NCBI RefSeq assembly: GCF_037893015.1
Contig: NC_133661.1
Span: forward strand, 223,661,489-223,725,488
Direction of reading: 5' to 3'
Origin: Macrotis lagotis
Taxonomy: Eukaryota; Chordata; Mammalia; Peramelemorphia; Peramelidae
DNA: 64,000 nt
Shown: positions 12,012-23,899 of the stretch, piece by piece
Layout: each line of letters opens with the position of its first letter
Numbering within the stretch: the stretch's first letter is position 1
Translations under genes and position numbers: made by a program
The notes under the pieces: generated by a model
The model's database searches: none
What the model saw: only the letters and a program-made list of their open reading frames with translations
What the model was told of the DNA's origin: nothing

Positions 12012-12240
12012 ATTTATGCTATTTGTCCTTCATTCTCGAAGAAGACCATGACATCAGGGAAGTGATACCATGACAAGCACATGAATTGGATTTGAGTGAG
12101 GGGAGCTATGCTAAGTCACAAGTCCCCTCCATCTGGATCCAATGGCCAGTTATGAATCCGGATGACTGGAGATGCCCTGGAGGAGAGGCAATGAAGACTT
12201 GTCCAAAGTCACATAGCTAGTGTCAGTTGTCTTGTTGCCA
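12012..12240 (-). repeat. RTE-tailed SINE (MAR-like), minus strand
   Basis: 'gtccttcattctcgaagaag' and 'accatgacatcagggaagtg' are the reverse of the RTE terminal sequence. They are followed by 'catctggatccaatggcc' and 'tgactggagatgccctgg'. The same layout occurs at 27077-27430 and, in plus orientation, at 45597-45762. Confidence 0.8.
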
Positions 12241-12950
12241 CTGGGATTTTCTGGGGTCACCTTAGGATTTTGTTATAAAATATTACAAAGTAAATAGGTT
12301 AAAAATTTTCCCTTTGGAGAAACCCTTTTTCTCTGCTCCAGTACCTTGGTCTCCTGGAAGTGGTTCCTGAAAGTCTCCCACATGAATGACATCTTTTTAG
12401 GTGGTCTAGGCATGAACCAAGCTTCTATTACATATGAATTTTAAAATATTATTCTGAAAAGAGTTCCATAGGTTTCATCAGATTTCCAAAGTGATTCAGG
12501 GAATAGTTAAGAATTTTTGCTCTATACTGATCAACTGGTACAAATAATAGACCTGGGGAGAAAGAACACACCCTGGGGGGGGGGAAACTGGATTCAAACT
12601 GGGTGTGCGAAGGGAAATGGAATGTCATCCTGGGACCAAATCAGAGATAAATTGAGATAAACCTAGAGGGCACACAGGAATGTTGAAATGGAGGTGAGAA
12701 TTGCTTCTAAAATTAGGGACAGGCCAACTTGGATTGAGATCTCATTAGGGAGGGAGTAAGAGAGGATGCTTTGCAAAGTCCTTGACTAAAATCTATCACT
12801 CAATGACACAAGTCCACCAACCATTCTGATTTTTTCCTAAGCTAAGGCTTGGTTGCATATATAGTGGTGTGGGTTAAGACCCAATTAGTTCTCAGTGTAA
12901 GGCAGTTCTGGGCTGGGGCACTGCAAAATCACTTTGTATAAACAGAATGG
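12241..12950. other. Unassigned sequence
   Basis: No repeat or coding family is recognised. A short G run occurs near 12573. Confidence 0.35.
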
Positions 12951-12954
12951 GATG

Positions 12955-13135
12955 ATGGATTATAAAACCCTACATTTAGATTTGAAAGAGTCCTTAGAAG
13001 CCATCTAGTGCAATTGAGGAAATGGTGGTAGTTAAATAACTTGCACAAGGTCATAAAGATAATATGGCAGAATTGAAAGGCAGGGGTCAGGACTCCAGAG
13101 TCAATGTTTGTTCCACCGATATTCCCCAGGAATAC
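12955..13135 (-). repeat. MIR relic, minus strand
   Basis: 'ccatctagtgcaattgagga', 'taacttgcacaaggtcata' and 'caggactccagagtc' are the reversed MIR body. Diverged and without an A-tail. Confidence 0.6.
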
Positions 13136-14336
13136 CATTCTTCTAACAGGTTAAAAACCCCGGGGGCCAGAGAGCCAAACAGAGTTTTGACAAGCAGCAC
13201 CTGTGGTCTTGGGTTCCCTGTCTATTCAAATGGTAAAGGTTTGGATATTCTGTACAGAGAGACATCTAAATCCTCTTCATCCCCATTCATTTTCCTCCCC
13301 TCCAATGAAGAAAACTCCATCAAATTTAACCCTGAGATATGGTAGCAGGTCTCTTTGTTAACAAATCTTCTCTTTAGGAACTCAAGCTCTGTGGTTCTGG
13401 AATGAGCAAAGATTGAAGGTGATAAGCAGTTTAAATTGACATGGATAGCTCTTACATGACAATTGGCACTTTTGCTTTCTTTTGACAGGGAATTAGAAGG
13501 ATTCTTCATTGTTTTTTCTTTCTTTTTCTGCCCTTCTCAATCTTGTACCCATTTATTTCTGTTTGTTCCTTATTAGTCATGAAAAATCAGCCCCTGCCTC
13601 CAACTTTACTTCTTATAGGACCTCCTATTCACAGTTGCCTTGACAATTAATTCTACTGTATTATATGCTCTGAACTCTCTACTTTGTATCTGTTCTATGT
13701 TAGCAGATTAGTACAAAAGATTATTAAGAGAGAATGGTGAGATACATACATGTAGGTGCACACGTGCACCTGCATGTGTACATATGTGATATCATACATG
13801 TATCACGATACACACATAGAATGTTTCGAACATCTTACAACAGTTTTGAACTTAAATAGCTTCAAGGCTTTTTAGTAGCTTTTAAACAATGAAACTGCTT
13901 GGGACTGTGTGTGAGATTTATGTAAATAATAATTTACATTTACATGATATATTTGTGTATACTATAAAATATATCATGTATATCTGTACATTAAAATATT
14001 TATATATTCACATGATATATGAATTTATGTCACATAAATAAATGTTTGTATACTTGTAGAATGAAGAATAATTAAAATTTCATATTTATTTATATTATGT
14101 AAGACAATATAAACATATAAGTATACTTTTGTGTTTCACATATTAATACAGTTAATCCTCAACTTTCATTAGGGTAACACTCCTAGAAAACATCATGAAA
14201 ATCAAAAACACAAGTGTTGATATACTGAATCTGTGAGGGGATTAGGTTCCCATGATCACTATAATCATTTGCTAGAGATTGCTGAAAAATACACTTTTCT
14301 GCATACAATTCTATGTAACAAAACATGAGTTCTGAT
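13136..14336. other. Unassigned, partly low-complexity AT/CA-rich
   Basis: 13740-14150 is an alternating purine-pyrimidine region rich in ACATAT-type words. It contains a hairpin around 13745-13780 (arms near 'aggtgca' and 'tgcacct'). No gene is seen. The rest is unassigned. Confidence 0.4.
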
Positions 14337-14344
14337 AATATGCC

Positions 14345-14494
14345 CTTTTTTTTGTTTTTGATTGGCATTGGGGTTAAGTGACTTGCCTAAGGTTACACAA
14401 CTAGGTAATTATTAAGTGTCTGAGGTCGGATTTGAACTCAGGTCCTCATGACTCCAGGGCTGGTGTTCTATCCACTATGCCAACTAGTTACCCC
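14345..14494 (-). mobile_element. CORE-SINE, minus strand
   Basis: Complete reversed WSINE-like copy from T-run to 'ccaactagttacccc'. Flanks 'aatatgcc' at about 14337 and 14495 form the duplication. Confidence 0.9.
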
Positions 14495-14739
14495 AATATG
14501 CCTTTTTTTTAACATAGCAACCATGAAGTAGTGCATAAAATGCAGTACATAAAATAAAATTGGAAACATGCAAAACTTCTTTTCCCAGTAGTAAATTCCC
14601 TAGGTTTCTGTGGGTTTTTGTGCTAGATTCTAACACTTTTTATGTTAACATCTCAATAAATAAAACATCGATTTCATACAATATTCAATTTTCATAACAC
14701 ATGAACTCTATAGTGAATATTTACCCTAGCAATCTCCTT

Positions 14740-15535
14740 TCTAGGTAGGTACACATTGACAATGAGGTTGACATTCTCATTGCCAGAGCTAGTTCAGTAT
14801 TTGGGACGCTCCAAAAGAAAGCATAGGAGAGAAGAGGTATTAGACTGACTGTCAAACTGAAGGTCTACAGAGTCATTGTGTTGACCTCATTACTCTATGC
14901 CTGTGAAATCTGAACAGTCTACCATGTCAGGACTGAATCGCTTCCATTTAAATTGTCTTAGGAAGATTCTGAATATCATTTGGCAGGAGAAGATACCAGA
15001 TACTGAGGTCCTTTCTAGAGCTAAACTGCCTAGCACTCCAACATTACTACAAAGGGTGCAACTACGATGGACTGGACACGTTGTTAGAATGTCAGACATA
15101 TGCTTGCCAAAAAAACTATTTAATGGGGAACTCACATAGGGAAAGCAAACACAAGGGGGTCAGAAGAAGCGATACCAGGGCACCCTGAAGAACTCACTGA
15201 AAAAATTTAGAATTGATTCTATAGCCCAGGGGACACTGACTCAGAATGGCCGAGCATGGTGTTTCCTCCTCAGTGAGGGGCTGCACTCTATGAGGGAGGC
15301 AGAATTGAAATAGTTCAAAGGAAACATGACATCCATAGGGTTAAAGTACCCACCCCAGGTATTCACCTGGACTATTTGTGCCTGACCTGTGGTAGAACAT
15401 TCCCAGTTGGACACACTGTGATTTGTTTCAAACATAGTGATGTCAATTTGATCTTCTTTGACAATGAAGGCCAAGAACCAACTAACCAACCACCACATAC
15501 ATGTTAGAAAGAGTGGTAATCTTAAAGTTGGGTTT
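14740..15535 (+). repeat. RTE-like non-LTR retrotransposon: C-terminal RT tail and 3' end
   Basis: Translation shows 'LTSLLYAC', then a frame with 'LNRFHLNCLRKILNIIWQ', 'EVLSRAKLPS' and 'LRWTGHVVRM'. This is the conserved segment after the reverse transcriptase in RTE/related LINEs. Further down, 'YLCLTCGRTF' and a downstream histidine resemble the C-terminal C2H2-type zinc finger of these elements. Stops and frameshifts break it. The 3' end ('aaacatagtgatgtcaattt', 'gacaatgaaggccaagaacc') is the sequence shared with the RTE-tailed SINEs here. The exact clade (RTE or RTE-X) is unresolved. Confidence 0.75.
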
Positions 15536-15559
15536 GACATTCTGATTTGGACAGTTTTA

Positions 15560-15655
15560 TATATATATAATTCCTTATTGGTGACATGGGGATAATCATA
15601 TTCTATACTGTTGTTTTAATGAAAATGCTTTGGAAACTTTAAGAGGGTAGGGTAT
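15560..15655 (+). repeat. MIR/THER 3' tail relic
   Basis: 'gacatggggataatcatatt' and 'aaaatgctttggaaactt' are the terminal pieces of the CORE-SINE family. Confidence 0.5.
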
Positions 15656-15874
15656 GTTGGTCCATGCTGACGACCCTTGCTGGGAATGGTGATGGAGGGA
15701 GGTATGGCTGAGCTTGGTGAATATCTTGAGTTTTGGAAGGAAGGGAGAAAGGGAGGCAATAAGTCTTTATATAGGACCTACTGAATGCTAAATAAAGGTA
15801 CTCCCAGGTAGTGTACTAAGGGTTGGGATTTTTAAAAAAGTGTTAATAGATTTTTTAAAATAGATTTTCAGTAT

Positions 15875-16110
15875 ATAACTATTTTGCACTAAAGTTATAC
15901 AAATATTATCTTATTTGCTCCTCACAACCCTGGGAGGAAGGTGTTGTTATCCTCCTCACTTTATAGGTGAGGACACTGAGGCAATCAAAGGTTAAGTAGC
16001 TTGCCCAGGGTCACACAACTAGTAAGTGTTTTTAGGCTGCTCTTAAACTTTGTTCTTCCTGGTTCCAGGCTCAGAACTCAATATATTCACTGCAGCCATC
16101 AGTTGCCTCA
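15875..16110 (-). repeat. MIR/THER-type CORE-SINE relic, minus strand
   Basis: 'tattatcttatttgctcctc', 'acaaccctgggaggaaggtg', 'ggacactgaggcaatcaaag' and 'gcttgcccagggtcacacaa' match the reversed family body. Confidence 0.75.
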
Positions 16111-16685
16111 AGTTCTGACCTTCAATGTCCTATACAGATTGGGCATCCACATTAAATTCAGCAGTAATTTAGTGATGGTACAGAGGGCATCAGATTGTCT
16201 ATGGAGAGGTAATCCCACCAAGGTAGGAAATCAAGCAGATCAAAACTCCCAAGTTAATGTGCAATGACTCAGGACCTAGGAATGGTTCTTGTACTTTCAG
16301 TCTGGATGATGGGGGGAGATAGCTTGAAAATAAAACAAAATATCCCTTCTCTCCCATCCCCCTCCAATAACAGCAGCAACAACAACAACAGCCAAACATG
16401 TAAAATATTATTGAAATGTGTTATTATTACAAAGAATTCATGAATGCATAAAGGAATGGGACTCTGTCAACTTATGCCTACAAAATTCTGTAAAAAAGAG
16501 AATTTGCATACTACCTCAATCACTGCTCTTTTTAGATCCTGGGCAAGTTCATATATAAAGTTGACCAGCATATTCTTAATATCATATCACCCCTTTCCCT
16601 GTGATTACCATTATGGTCCTGTGGTATAGAGTTAGTTATAGTAATAAAAAAAGGAGAAATAATATAATTACTTCTCTAACAGTTT

Positions 16686-16844
16686 CTTTTTTTTTTTTTT
16701 AGGTTTTTGCAAGGCAAATGGGGTTAAGTGGCTTGCCCAAGGCCACACAGCTAGGAAATTATTAAGTGTCTGAGACCGGATTTGAACCCAGGTACTCCTG
16801 ACTCCAAGGCTGGTGCTTTATCCACTACTCCACCTAGCTGCCCC
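16686..16844 (-). mobile_element. CORE-SINE, minus strand
   Basis: Full-length reversed copy with T-run, 'gcaaggcaaatggggttaag', box B as 'ggatttgaaccc', and the end 'cacctagctgcccc'. Flanks 'tctctaacagttt' occur on both sides, giving a clear target-site duplication. Confidence 0.93.
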
Positions 16845-16869
16845 TCTCTAACAGTTTCAAAGTGCTTTC

Positions 16870-17370
16870 CTGGCAATATGACTTAGTTAGAAACAGTACT
16901 GAACTTCAAATCAGAAGATCTGGATTTAGACCTCCAAGTCTTCTAATTACTTTCTATGTGAATTTTGACCTCCTCTTCATTGGAAAAATGGGGCTAATAA
17001 TCCTTGACTTCAGAGGAGAAATACTCTCTCTGTCCCTCAGTTTCTTAATCTGTCAATTGGGGCTAATGTTACTTGATTTTGGGTGAATCACTTTTTTTTT
17101 TAAGACAGTGTGGTTAAGTGACTTGCCTAAGGTCACATAACCAGGTAAGGATATGTGTTTGAAGTCAAATTTGAACTCAAGTCCTCTTGACTCCAAGGCC
17201 AGTGCTCTATCCACTGTACCACGTAGATGCTCCTGAGTGAGTCACTTTCTTTGAACTTCATTTTCCTCTTTGGTAACTAGGGAATAACAATACATGCACT
17301 ATTGATTTTATAGGGTTGTTGAGAAGGAAGCAAGTTGGAAATTATAAAGTATAAACTAGGAAAATGAAAG
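16870..17370 (+). repeat. MIR-type relic split by a SINE
   Basis: 'cttcaaatcagaagatctgg', 'tttcttaatctgtcaattg', then after the inserted SINE 'cttcattttcctctttgg' and 'tttatagggttgttgagaag' follow the MIR order. The SINE at 17092-17234 divides it. Confidence 0.6.
17092..17234 (-). mobile_element. CORE-SINE, minus strand, inside MIR relic
   Basis: Reversed copy: 'gtggttaagtgacttgccta', 'atttgaactcaagtcctc', end 'gtaccacgtagatgctcc'. Flanking 'gggtgaatcactt' and 'tgagtgagtcactt' are a diverged duplication, so it is older than most copies here. Confidence 0.85.
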
Positions 17371-17575
17371 AGTAGTGGGCTGGAATCAGGGACAAATTTG
17401 GCCTCATACACTTACTAGCTGTGAGACCCTGGGCAAGTTACTAAACTCTGATTGCTTCAGTTTCTTCATCTGTAAAATGAGTTGGAGATGGAAATGACAG
17501 ACCACTACAGTATCTTTGCCAAGAAAATTCCAAATGGGGTCATGAAGAATCGAATATGACTAAACAGTAATAACA
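17370..17575 (+). repeat. CORE-SINE with a BovB/RTE-like tail
   Basis: 'cttactagctgtgagaccct', 'agtttcttcatctgtaaaat', then 'gaccactacagtatctttgc', 'ccaaatggggtcatgaagaa' and 'tcgaatatgactaaacag'. The last pieces resemble an RTE-type terminus rather than the L2-like MIR tail. Confidence 0.65.
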
Positions 17576-18460
17576 AAAATGTGAATATGATTACTAATTT
17601 TGCTGTGATGGTTTCAAGGACAAAATGAAAAATATTAGATCTTAGAATCCTGAATATTGAAAAAAAATCAAATCACGGATGCCTTTGTCCTTAAGTGACA
17701 TTATAGCTAGAGCATGATGAGTGGCTCAATTTTAGTCTTTCTAAGGAGATTACACAATTCTTTTGAGGATCCTTCCAAGTGTCAAGAGAATTGATAATGC
17801 AATCTAAGTTTTTAAAACACTTGAACAATCATCTATAAGATCTATTTGCTGGGAATCCCAGTCAATTGTAAATATTAGGGATATATTGTGCAAGACTTAG
17901 AGAGTAGAAATGATGTGTATCTTCATGCTTTAGGCCATCCTACATTCCTGGGAGAGATTCTTCTCACATCTTATACTGTTAGAATCCATCTCTTTCTTGT
18001 TGAAAGTGATATGCTCCATTGATGCTGAGGGAGGTAAAAAGAACCAGGAAAACTAGATAAACAGTAAAGGCCAATAACAACAATAAAGTACTAAATGCTC
18101 TGTAATTATGATGTGGAAGAAGAAAAAATGTCATTTTTCTAGGAGGTATATAATATTGCATTCACTGTCAGGATTGAGGTGTGGATTTTTATCAAAGTGC
18201 TTTCCCCTCCCCACTTTTTAAAAAAATTCTTTTTTACAAAGAATGCCTTAATAGAGAGGAGAGGGAAAAGGAAAAAGAATATGAGAGTTAGGTAAAAACA
18301 AAATATATCAATAACAATGAAAGAAATAAAAGTAAAAAGGAATAATATGTTTTTTTCTTGAATTTTCTTAGAATAATTTCTTAGAACACTTTGCTAGTTA
18401 TTCTTTTGCCATCATCAGATTTCACCTTTTAGCCTATTTTGTGTATAATTCATACTTCAT
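17576..18460. other. Unassigned sequence
   Basis: No recognised repeat or exon. A-rich in 18230-18350. Confidence 0.35.
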
Positions 18461-18464
18461 ACTG

Positions 18465-18715
18465 TCAGTTTATTTTTATTTATTGATTTTTAACAAACTT
18501 AATTTTTAGATTTTGAGTTCTAAATTCTTCTTCTACTCATTGAGAAAGCAAGTGGTATATCAATTATACATGTGAAATCGTGCAAACTTATTTCCATATT
18601 AACAATGCTGAAAAAAGAGAAAAAAATTATTCTTCATTTTCACTCAGAGTTCATCACTTCTATCTCTTGAAGTGGATAGCCTTTTTCATCATTAGTCTTT
18701 CAAAAGGGTGTAAGT
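18465..18715 (-). repeat. Older L1 3' UTR, minus strand
   Basis: 'ttttgagttctaaattcttc', 'cattgagaaagcaagtgg', 'ttatacatgtgaaatcgtg', 'tatttccatattaacaatgc' and 'cttgaagtggatagcctt' match the reversed L1 UTR seen also near 36780. Only UTR remains. Confidence 0.7.
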
Positions 18716-18727
18716 TCATTACAGAGT

Positions 18728-18868
18728 AGATAATAGAATATAAGTTTCTTGAGAATAGGGACTACATTTTTCATCTTTGGATTTCTGTTGTCTGGGATAT
18801 ATGAAAATATCCTTGAACATATCTGGGGCTTAAAAAATGTTTGCTGAAGTTAATTGATTTTCTGAATG
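18728..18868 (+). repeat. L2-type 3' end relic
   Basis: 'tataagtttcttgagaatag', 'ggactacatttttcatcttt' and 'aaaaaatgtttgctgaagtt' follow the L2 terminal pattern. Confidence 0.5.
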
Positions 18869-19139
18869 TGCCTGGGAGGGGTAACAGATAGCTGAAGTAA
18901 AAAAAATTTTCATAATTAACATTTTAAAAATGTAAACTCTTTTAATATCATTATACAAGAATGATATGGCAACAAATATTATTTTTTGAAATTTTTTATT
19001 TATAATAAATATTTCTCATTCAATTTCCTTGGGTTGTAAAGAAACCTCTGAGGGAACAACTCAGAGTGGGGAATAGAATTGCTATAGGGAGTTAAGTGGG
19101 ATTATGTCCAAAACTAGTCTAGTTATATTAAGAGTTTCT

Positions 19140-19532
19140 TTTTTTTAAATTTATTTTTATTAAAGATATTATTTGAGTTTTACAATTTTCACCCCAATCT
19201 TGCTTCCCTCCCCCCCACCCCCCCACGGAAAGCACTCTGTCAGTCTTTACTTTGTTTCCATGTTGTACCTTGATCCAAATTGGGTGTGATGAGAGAGAAA
19301 TCATATCCTTAAAGGAGAGAAGTCTAAGAGGTAACAAGATCAGACAATAAAATATCTGTTTTTTTTCCTAAATTAAAGGGAATAGTCCTTGCACTTTGTT
19401 CAAACTCCACAGCTCCTTATCTGGATACAGATGGCACTCTCCTTTGCAGACAGCCCAAAATTGTTCCCTATTGTTGCACTGATGGAATGAGCAAGTCCTT
19501 CAAGGTTGAACATCACTCCCATGTTGCTGTTA
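19140..19532 (-). mobile_element. Short 5'-truncated L1 insertion (3' UTR only)
   Basis: The minus strand carries the younger L1 3' UTR ('ccatctgtatccagataagg', 'gactgacagagtgct', G-rich run, AATAAA-type end). A 16-bp duplication, tatattaagagtttct, lies at 19124-19139 and 19533-19548. The insertion is 393 bp, a typical strongly truncated L1. Confidence 0.9.
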
Positions 19533-19548
19533 TATATTAAGAGTTTCT

Positions 19549-22265
19549 AAAGGTTAGATTCAAGAAATTGCTGAACCAAAGAGCCTCCCTTCCTTTTTTG
19601 GGTAGCAGTGATTTATCAAAGGCACAAAATCTTGTAAATGGGATACTCAACCCTGCTAAATCAGAAGCATAAGGGTGAAACTGTTGTCTTAAAAGTACCT
19701 TTCTGCATTTAACAATACCAGCCAAAGGACTACAGTATGATATAAAGCCTTTCAATCTTGGACCTGCTTCATGGCAAAATGGGTGCTGTAATCAGAGCAA
19801 ATCTATGTAGTAGAAAGATATATATTTTATGAGAATAATGGTGGTGGCTGTTACTGTGGCAGACTTAAGTGGGAATGCAATCCCATCCTAAAAACACATG
19901 AATTGTAGTTTGAGTCAAACAGTTGCCTTGAAATAAAAATGGGAGGGACATTATAATTTGCCAGTCAGGGACAGATTGAGTCTCCACATCTCTGCTTCCA
20001 ATCTCCCCTCTTATCATCTTGTCTACATTATATTTTGAATGCTAGAACCAAAGTGTCTTACAGAAATCAGTATCATGACCCTCTGCCTGCTTAACAGTGT
20101 TAGGCACAGCAGCTCTTTCCATGATATCCAGAATACCCATTTATGTAGATAGCTCAGCTTATCTCATTTTCATTGTTTTGCTATTTGATCTTCCCAAGGC
20201 TGTAGGGTCATCTAACATCTAAAGCCTGTTGCTTTTCAAAAGGGAATCTAATCAAAAGGTGGGATCCAATTGCACCTGAAGCAGGCTGGTCATAGGACAT
20301 GGGGTTTGTGGGGGGAGGGACAGAAAGTCAATGTACCAAATTTATCTATTTAAAAATTTTTACTCCATCCCTTGCTTTCCTCTACTGGGAACTGACTTCA
20401 GAGGAAATTCTTTGTGTGGCAAAATATGAAGAACTTTTCATTTTAGTCACCTAAAGGGAAGGAAAAAAAAGAGCATTTAAAAAATTTTAATCCTCCATTA
20501 GTATTGTTCTTTCTACCTAAACTGTTATTAGATTCATAAGCTGCTCTTCCAATACTTCTTAATGAAAAATGTATTTATCTGTACCTCTAATTGCCAAATA
20601 TAGAAGGACAATTTATCTTCATTTTCCTTAGGTTGATGATCCAACTTAAAAAACAGTAACACATTTTTAATAACCAAAGAATTCTAAATTTTGATGTTTT
20701 TCTATTTTCTCAGTTAATTTCCTTAAGCATCAGGCAAGCTAACCCCACAGAGATTGGGGGGGGGGTTGGGCTGGAGCTAGCTTAAACCAACTGGGAGAGA
20801 CAATTACTAAATTTTCACTGTGAACATTTACACCTTAATCTGCTAACTACAAATCTGGGCTTGACTTATTCTTTTGTTAATTATCTAGACTTAAGAAAGT
20901 GATATAGAAAATATTAATAATGTAGATTAAATTTAAAAGTGTCTTTTGTGTGCTTGGCACATCCCTTAACACTAAGGAAATTTCCCATTATACTATTGCA
21001 TACACAGGCTATCAGAATCATGCAATCATCCAAAGCTCTCTTTCTTTTCCCCACATCAACAATGAGTCTAACCATTAATTTTTAAAATTATATTATTATT
21101 ATATTAATATTTACTGATAACTCTGAATATTAATAATATTATTATTTTTAATATTAATATTTATTGACCACATCTAAAAATTCTGGACCAGGTTTATTAG
21201 CTTAGATCCTTCCAGTGATTCATGCTCTAATTAGAATGTAGTGTAGAACTGGTAGACTATAAAATAAGATAAAAACAATCAGTGAAAAAATTTTAAAGGA
21301 TACAATTTCTCGTTAAATTTAACAAATGGAATGGCTATCCTCCACCTCTGGTCTCACCACATCAAGAGGCAGTACTCAGTCAGGAAGGTATCTCTACTGG
21401 GTATGAGGAATTCCACTAAGAATTCCAGAATACCAATTCTTTATAAAGCCTCTGGAGGCAAGAAAGTCTGATAAATGCAGTCCTGGTTGCCCAAGGCCAA
21501 CCACATCCCAAGGATGGCATCTCTGTGTCCTTAAGGAAAATCAGCCTAATCTACATAGTATACCATATGAAGTTCATATTGGATACTGCATATTTTAGCT
21601 ATAACTAAAATCTATACTTGTCCTGATCAGATTTAGTTTTAGGATGATGGGAATTTAAAAATTCATATAAATTTAACACATTTTTCCTCTCAAATCCAGA
21701 GTCCTCTAGATATCTCATAATATATCTTGTATTTGTATCCCTAATGAGGAAGGTAAAAGGGCCCCAGCTCCTGTGTAAGCAAAGGAAGAGTACATATTAG
21801 ATATAGAAAAGCTTTTATTTAACCCACCTACACATATAAAATATGAAAAAGCATAAAAGACTTACAGTAACCAATAAATGTCACTTCTCCCCATTTACAT
21901 GAGTGGAAATTTCGTTTTAGGCACCCAAACAGACCCACAGCTTTGTAATACTACTCTAAAGGTTTGTATATTCCTTAGAAAGGAAATAAAATAGTTACCA
22001 GAAAGTCAGGCCTTTAGATTCTAGCATTCTCATATTGTATGTACTCTAGGGACCTCTACAGGTCTTTAGCCTTAAAAGAACTATACTAAGGGCTTGACAT
22101 TTTCTAAGAAAGGAAATAAACTTATTTTTCTACAGAGACAACGCATTTCCCATCAGATTTGCCCTGCATTGATAACTCAGGTTTATAGGGCCTGGTTTGC
22201 CTTTCTCTATCAAGGCTCTAGGGTTAAATGTTTATTACTTTTGTGTCCAAGATATGTTACTATTT
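19549..22265. other. Unassigned 2.7 kb
   Basis: No SINE, LINE or exon signature is evident. It has a palindromic AT-rich patch near 21090-21165 (repeated 'attaatatt' words) and a short G run at 20757-20765. It may hold decayed mobile DNA that I cannot align. Confidence 0.35.
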
Positions 22266-22680
22266 CATGGTACTTTTTTAAATGTTATTTTATTTTTTTC
22301 AATTAGTCTTTAACATTCACCTTTTTTTTTTTTTTTTGCAAGGCAATGGAGTTAAGTGGCTTGCCCAAGGCCACACAGCTAGGTAATTATTAAGTGTCTG
22401 ATGCTGGATTTGAACTCAGGTACTCCTGACTCCAGGGCTGGTGCTCTATCCACTGCGCCACCTAGCTGCCCCAACATTCACCTTTTTGCAGATTTTTGAA
22501 TTCCACATTTTTCTGTCACCCTCCCTTCCCTCCCCTCTCTTGTGGCAACAAGTAATCTGTTAAAGGTTCCATATGTAAAAATTGTGTTTAATGTATTTCC
22601 ATATTAGTCATGTTATAAAAGAAGAATTAGAACTAAAGGGGCAAAAAACCCAAACCAAATCTCTTGATGCTCACAATCTT
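22266..22680 (-). repeat. Older L1 3' UTR, minus strand, split by a SINE
   Basis: 'caattagtctttaacattca', then after the SINE 'tttttgaattccacattttt', 'ccctcccttccctcccctct', 'tatttccatattagtcatgt' and 'aaaagaagaattagaact'. This is the same UTR family as 7925-8150. Confidence 0.75.
22320..22473 (-). mobile_element. CORE-SINE, minus strand, inside L1 UTR
   Basis: Full reversed copy ending 'gccacctagctgcccc'. The flanks 'aacattcacctttt' at about 22310 and 22474 are the target-site duplication. Confidence 0.94.
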
Positions 22681-22851
22681 TTTTTTTTTTAATTTTTTAG
22701 GTTTTTTTTGTTTTTTTTTTTTGCAAGACAGTGGGGTTAAGTGGCTTGCCCAAGGCCACACAGCTAGGTAATTATTGAGTGTCTGAGGTCGGATTTGAAC
22801 TCAGGTACTCCTGACTCCGGTGCTCTATCCACTGTACCACCTATCTACCAC
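22681..22851 (-). mobile_element. CORE-SINE, minus strand
   Basis: Reversed copy with an interrupted T-run and a small deletion in the 'ctgactcc...ggtgctctatcc' part. Flanks end in 'acaatctt' on both sides. Confidence 0.9.
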
Positions 22852-22859
22852 AGATACTT

Positions 22860-23425
22860 ACAATCTTAAGACCAAGAACTCTCCTTCTCTCTAGAAGACT
22901 TCATTCAAGAACACTTTATATTGATCCCTTCAGAAGGCTGGAGTACAGGGACTCCCACCAGTACTCACCCATGGTTGGTGATCACATACCACAGTCTCAC
23001 AGTGGTTTCTTTACTTGTAGCTATCATATTTCAGGGCAAGAAGTTCTACCACTGCCTCTCCACAGTTTGGGTTAAAAACTCAGGTCTATAAACTCTTGCT
23101 ACTTACCTTTAGCCCCCATCTGCTGCATTCTTTGGAGTATGGAGTTCTTGGGCAAAGAGGTGTGTGCCAGTGCTTAGGACTTACCTCTCACAGATTCATA
23201 TCTCTCAGTTTTCTGACTTTAACTCTCTCTGGATCTCTCCAGAGGGTTATGGGAAGATTTGTTTATTCCCTTTGACAGGTATAGTAATAAGGGCCCTATT
23301 GCAGAGTAGATTGAGCCAATCAAACCATCCCTAATTACTCATTCTCAGTAAGTAGAGAATGACTTGGCCTCTTGGGTTATCTTAGAGGTATCCAGGTTCA
23401 AGAGACAACCCCAAAACTCTCAAGT
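22860..23425. other. Unassigned sequence
   Basis: Mixed-composition DNA with no family resemblance that I can support. Confidence 0.35.
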
Positions 23426-23433
23426 TATTAATA

Positions 23434-23593
23434 GGCACTTTTTTTAAAGGTTTTTTTGCAAGGCAAATGGGGTTAAGTGGCTTGCCCAAGGCCACACAGC
23501 TAGGTAATTATTAAATGTCTGAGACCGGATTTGAACCCAGGTACTCCTGACTCCAGGGCTGGTACTTTATCCACTATGCCATCTAGCCACCCC
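23434..23593 (-). mobile_element. CORE-SINE, minus strand
   Basis: Complete reversed copy. Flanks 'taataggcacttt' and 'taattggcacttt' are a nearly perfect duplication. Confidence 0.93.
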
Positions 23594-23837
23594 TAATTGG
23601 CACTTTCAATCACAATCCGAAGCAATGGCCTCATCTCCTTAGCCATATCAAATTGATCAGACTCCTCAGTTGAAGCCTTTGTACATATAAGGGATATGTA
23701 TAGGGTCTAGAACTATGATTTCTTTGAACCTGTGAATTCCCAGATAAGGAAACTATCATTGTAGGGCAACTTTATAATTCTGAGGCTTAGAATTGCCCAA
23801 GTCACAGAAGTTAAGTGATTTACCTGGGTGACGTTCA

Positions 23838-23898
23838 TATGTAAAATACTTTATAAACTTTAAAACTCTCTATAAATATCAATTATTATTGTGATTAG
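23838..23898 (+). repeat. MIR/THER 3' tail relic
   Basis: 'gtaaaatactttataaactt' and 'ctataaatatcaattattat' are the CORE-SINE terminal segment. Confidence 0.5.
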
Positions 23899-23899
23899 C

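Noticed and set aside
20200-20300. Retroviral integrase-like phrase
   Set aside because: A short resemblance in one frame only, with no flanking motif; not enough to call a fossil.
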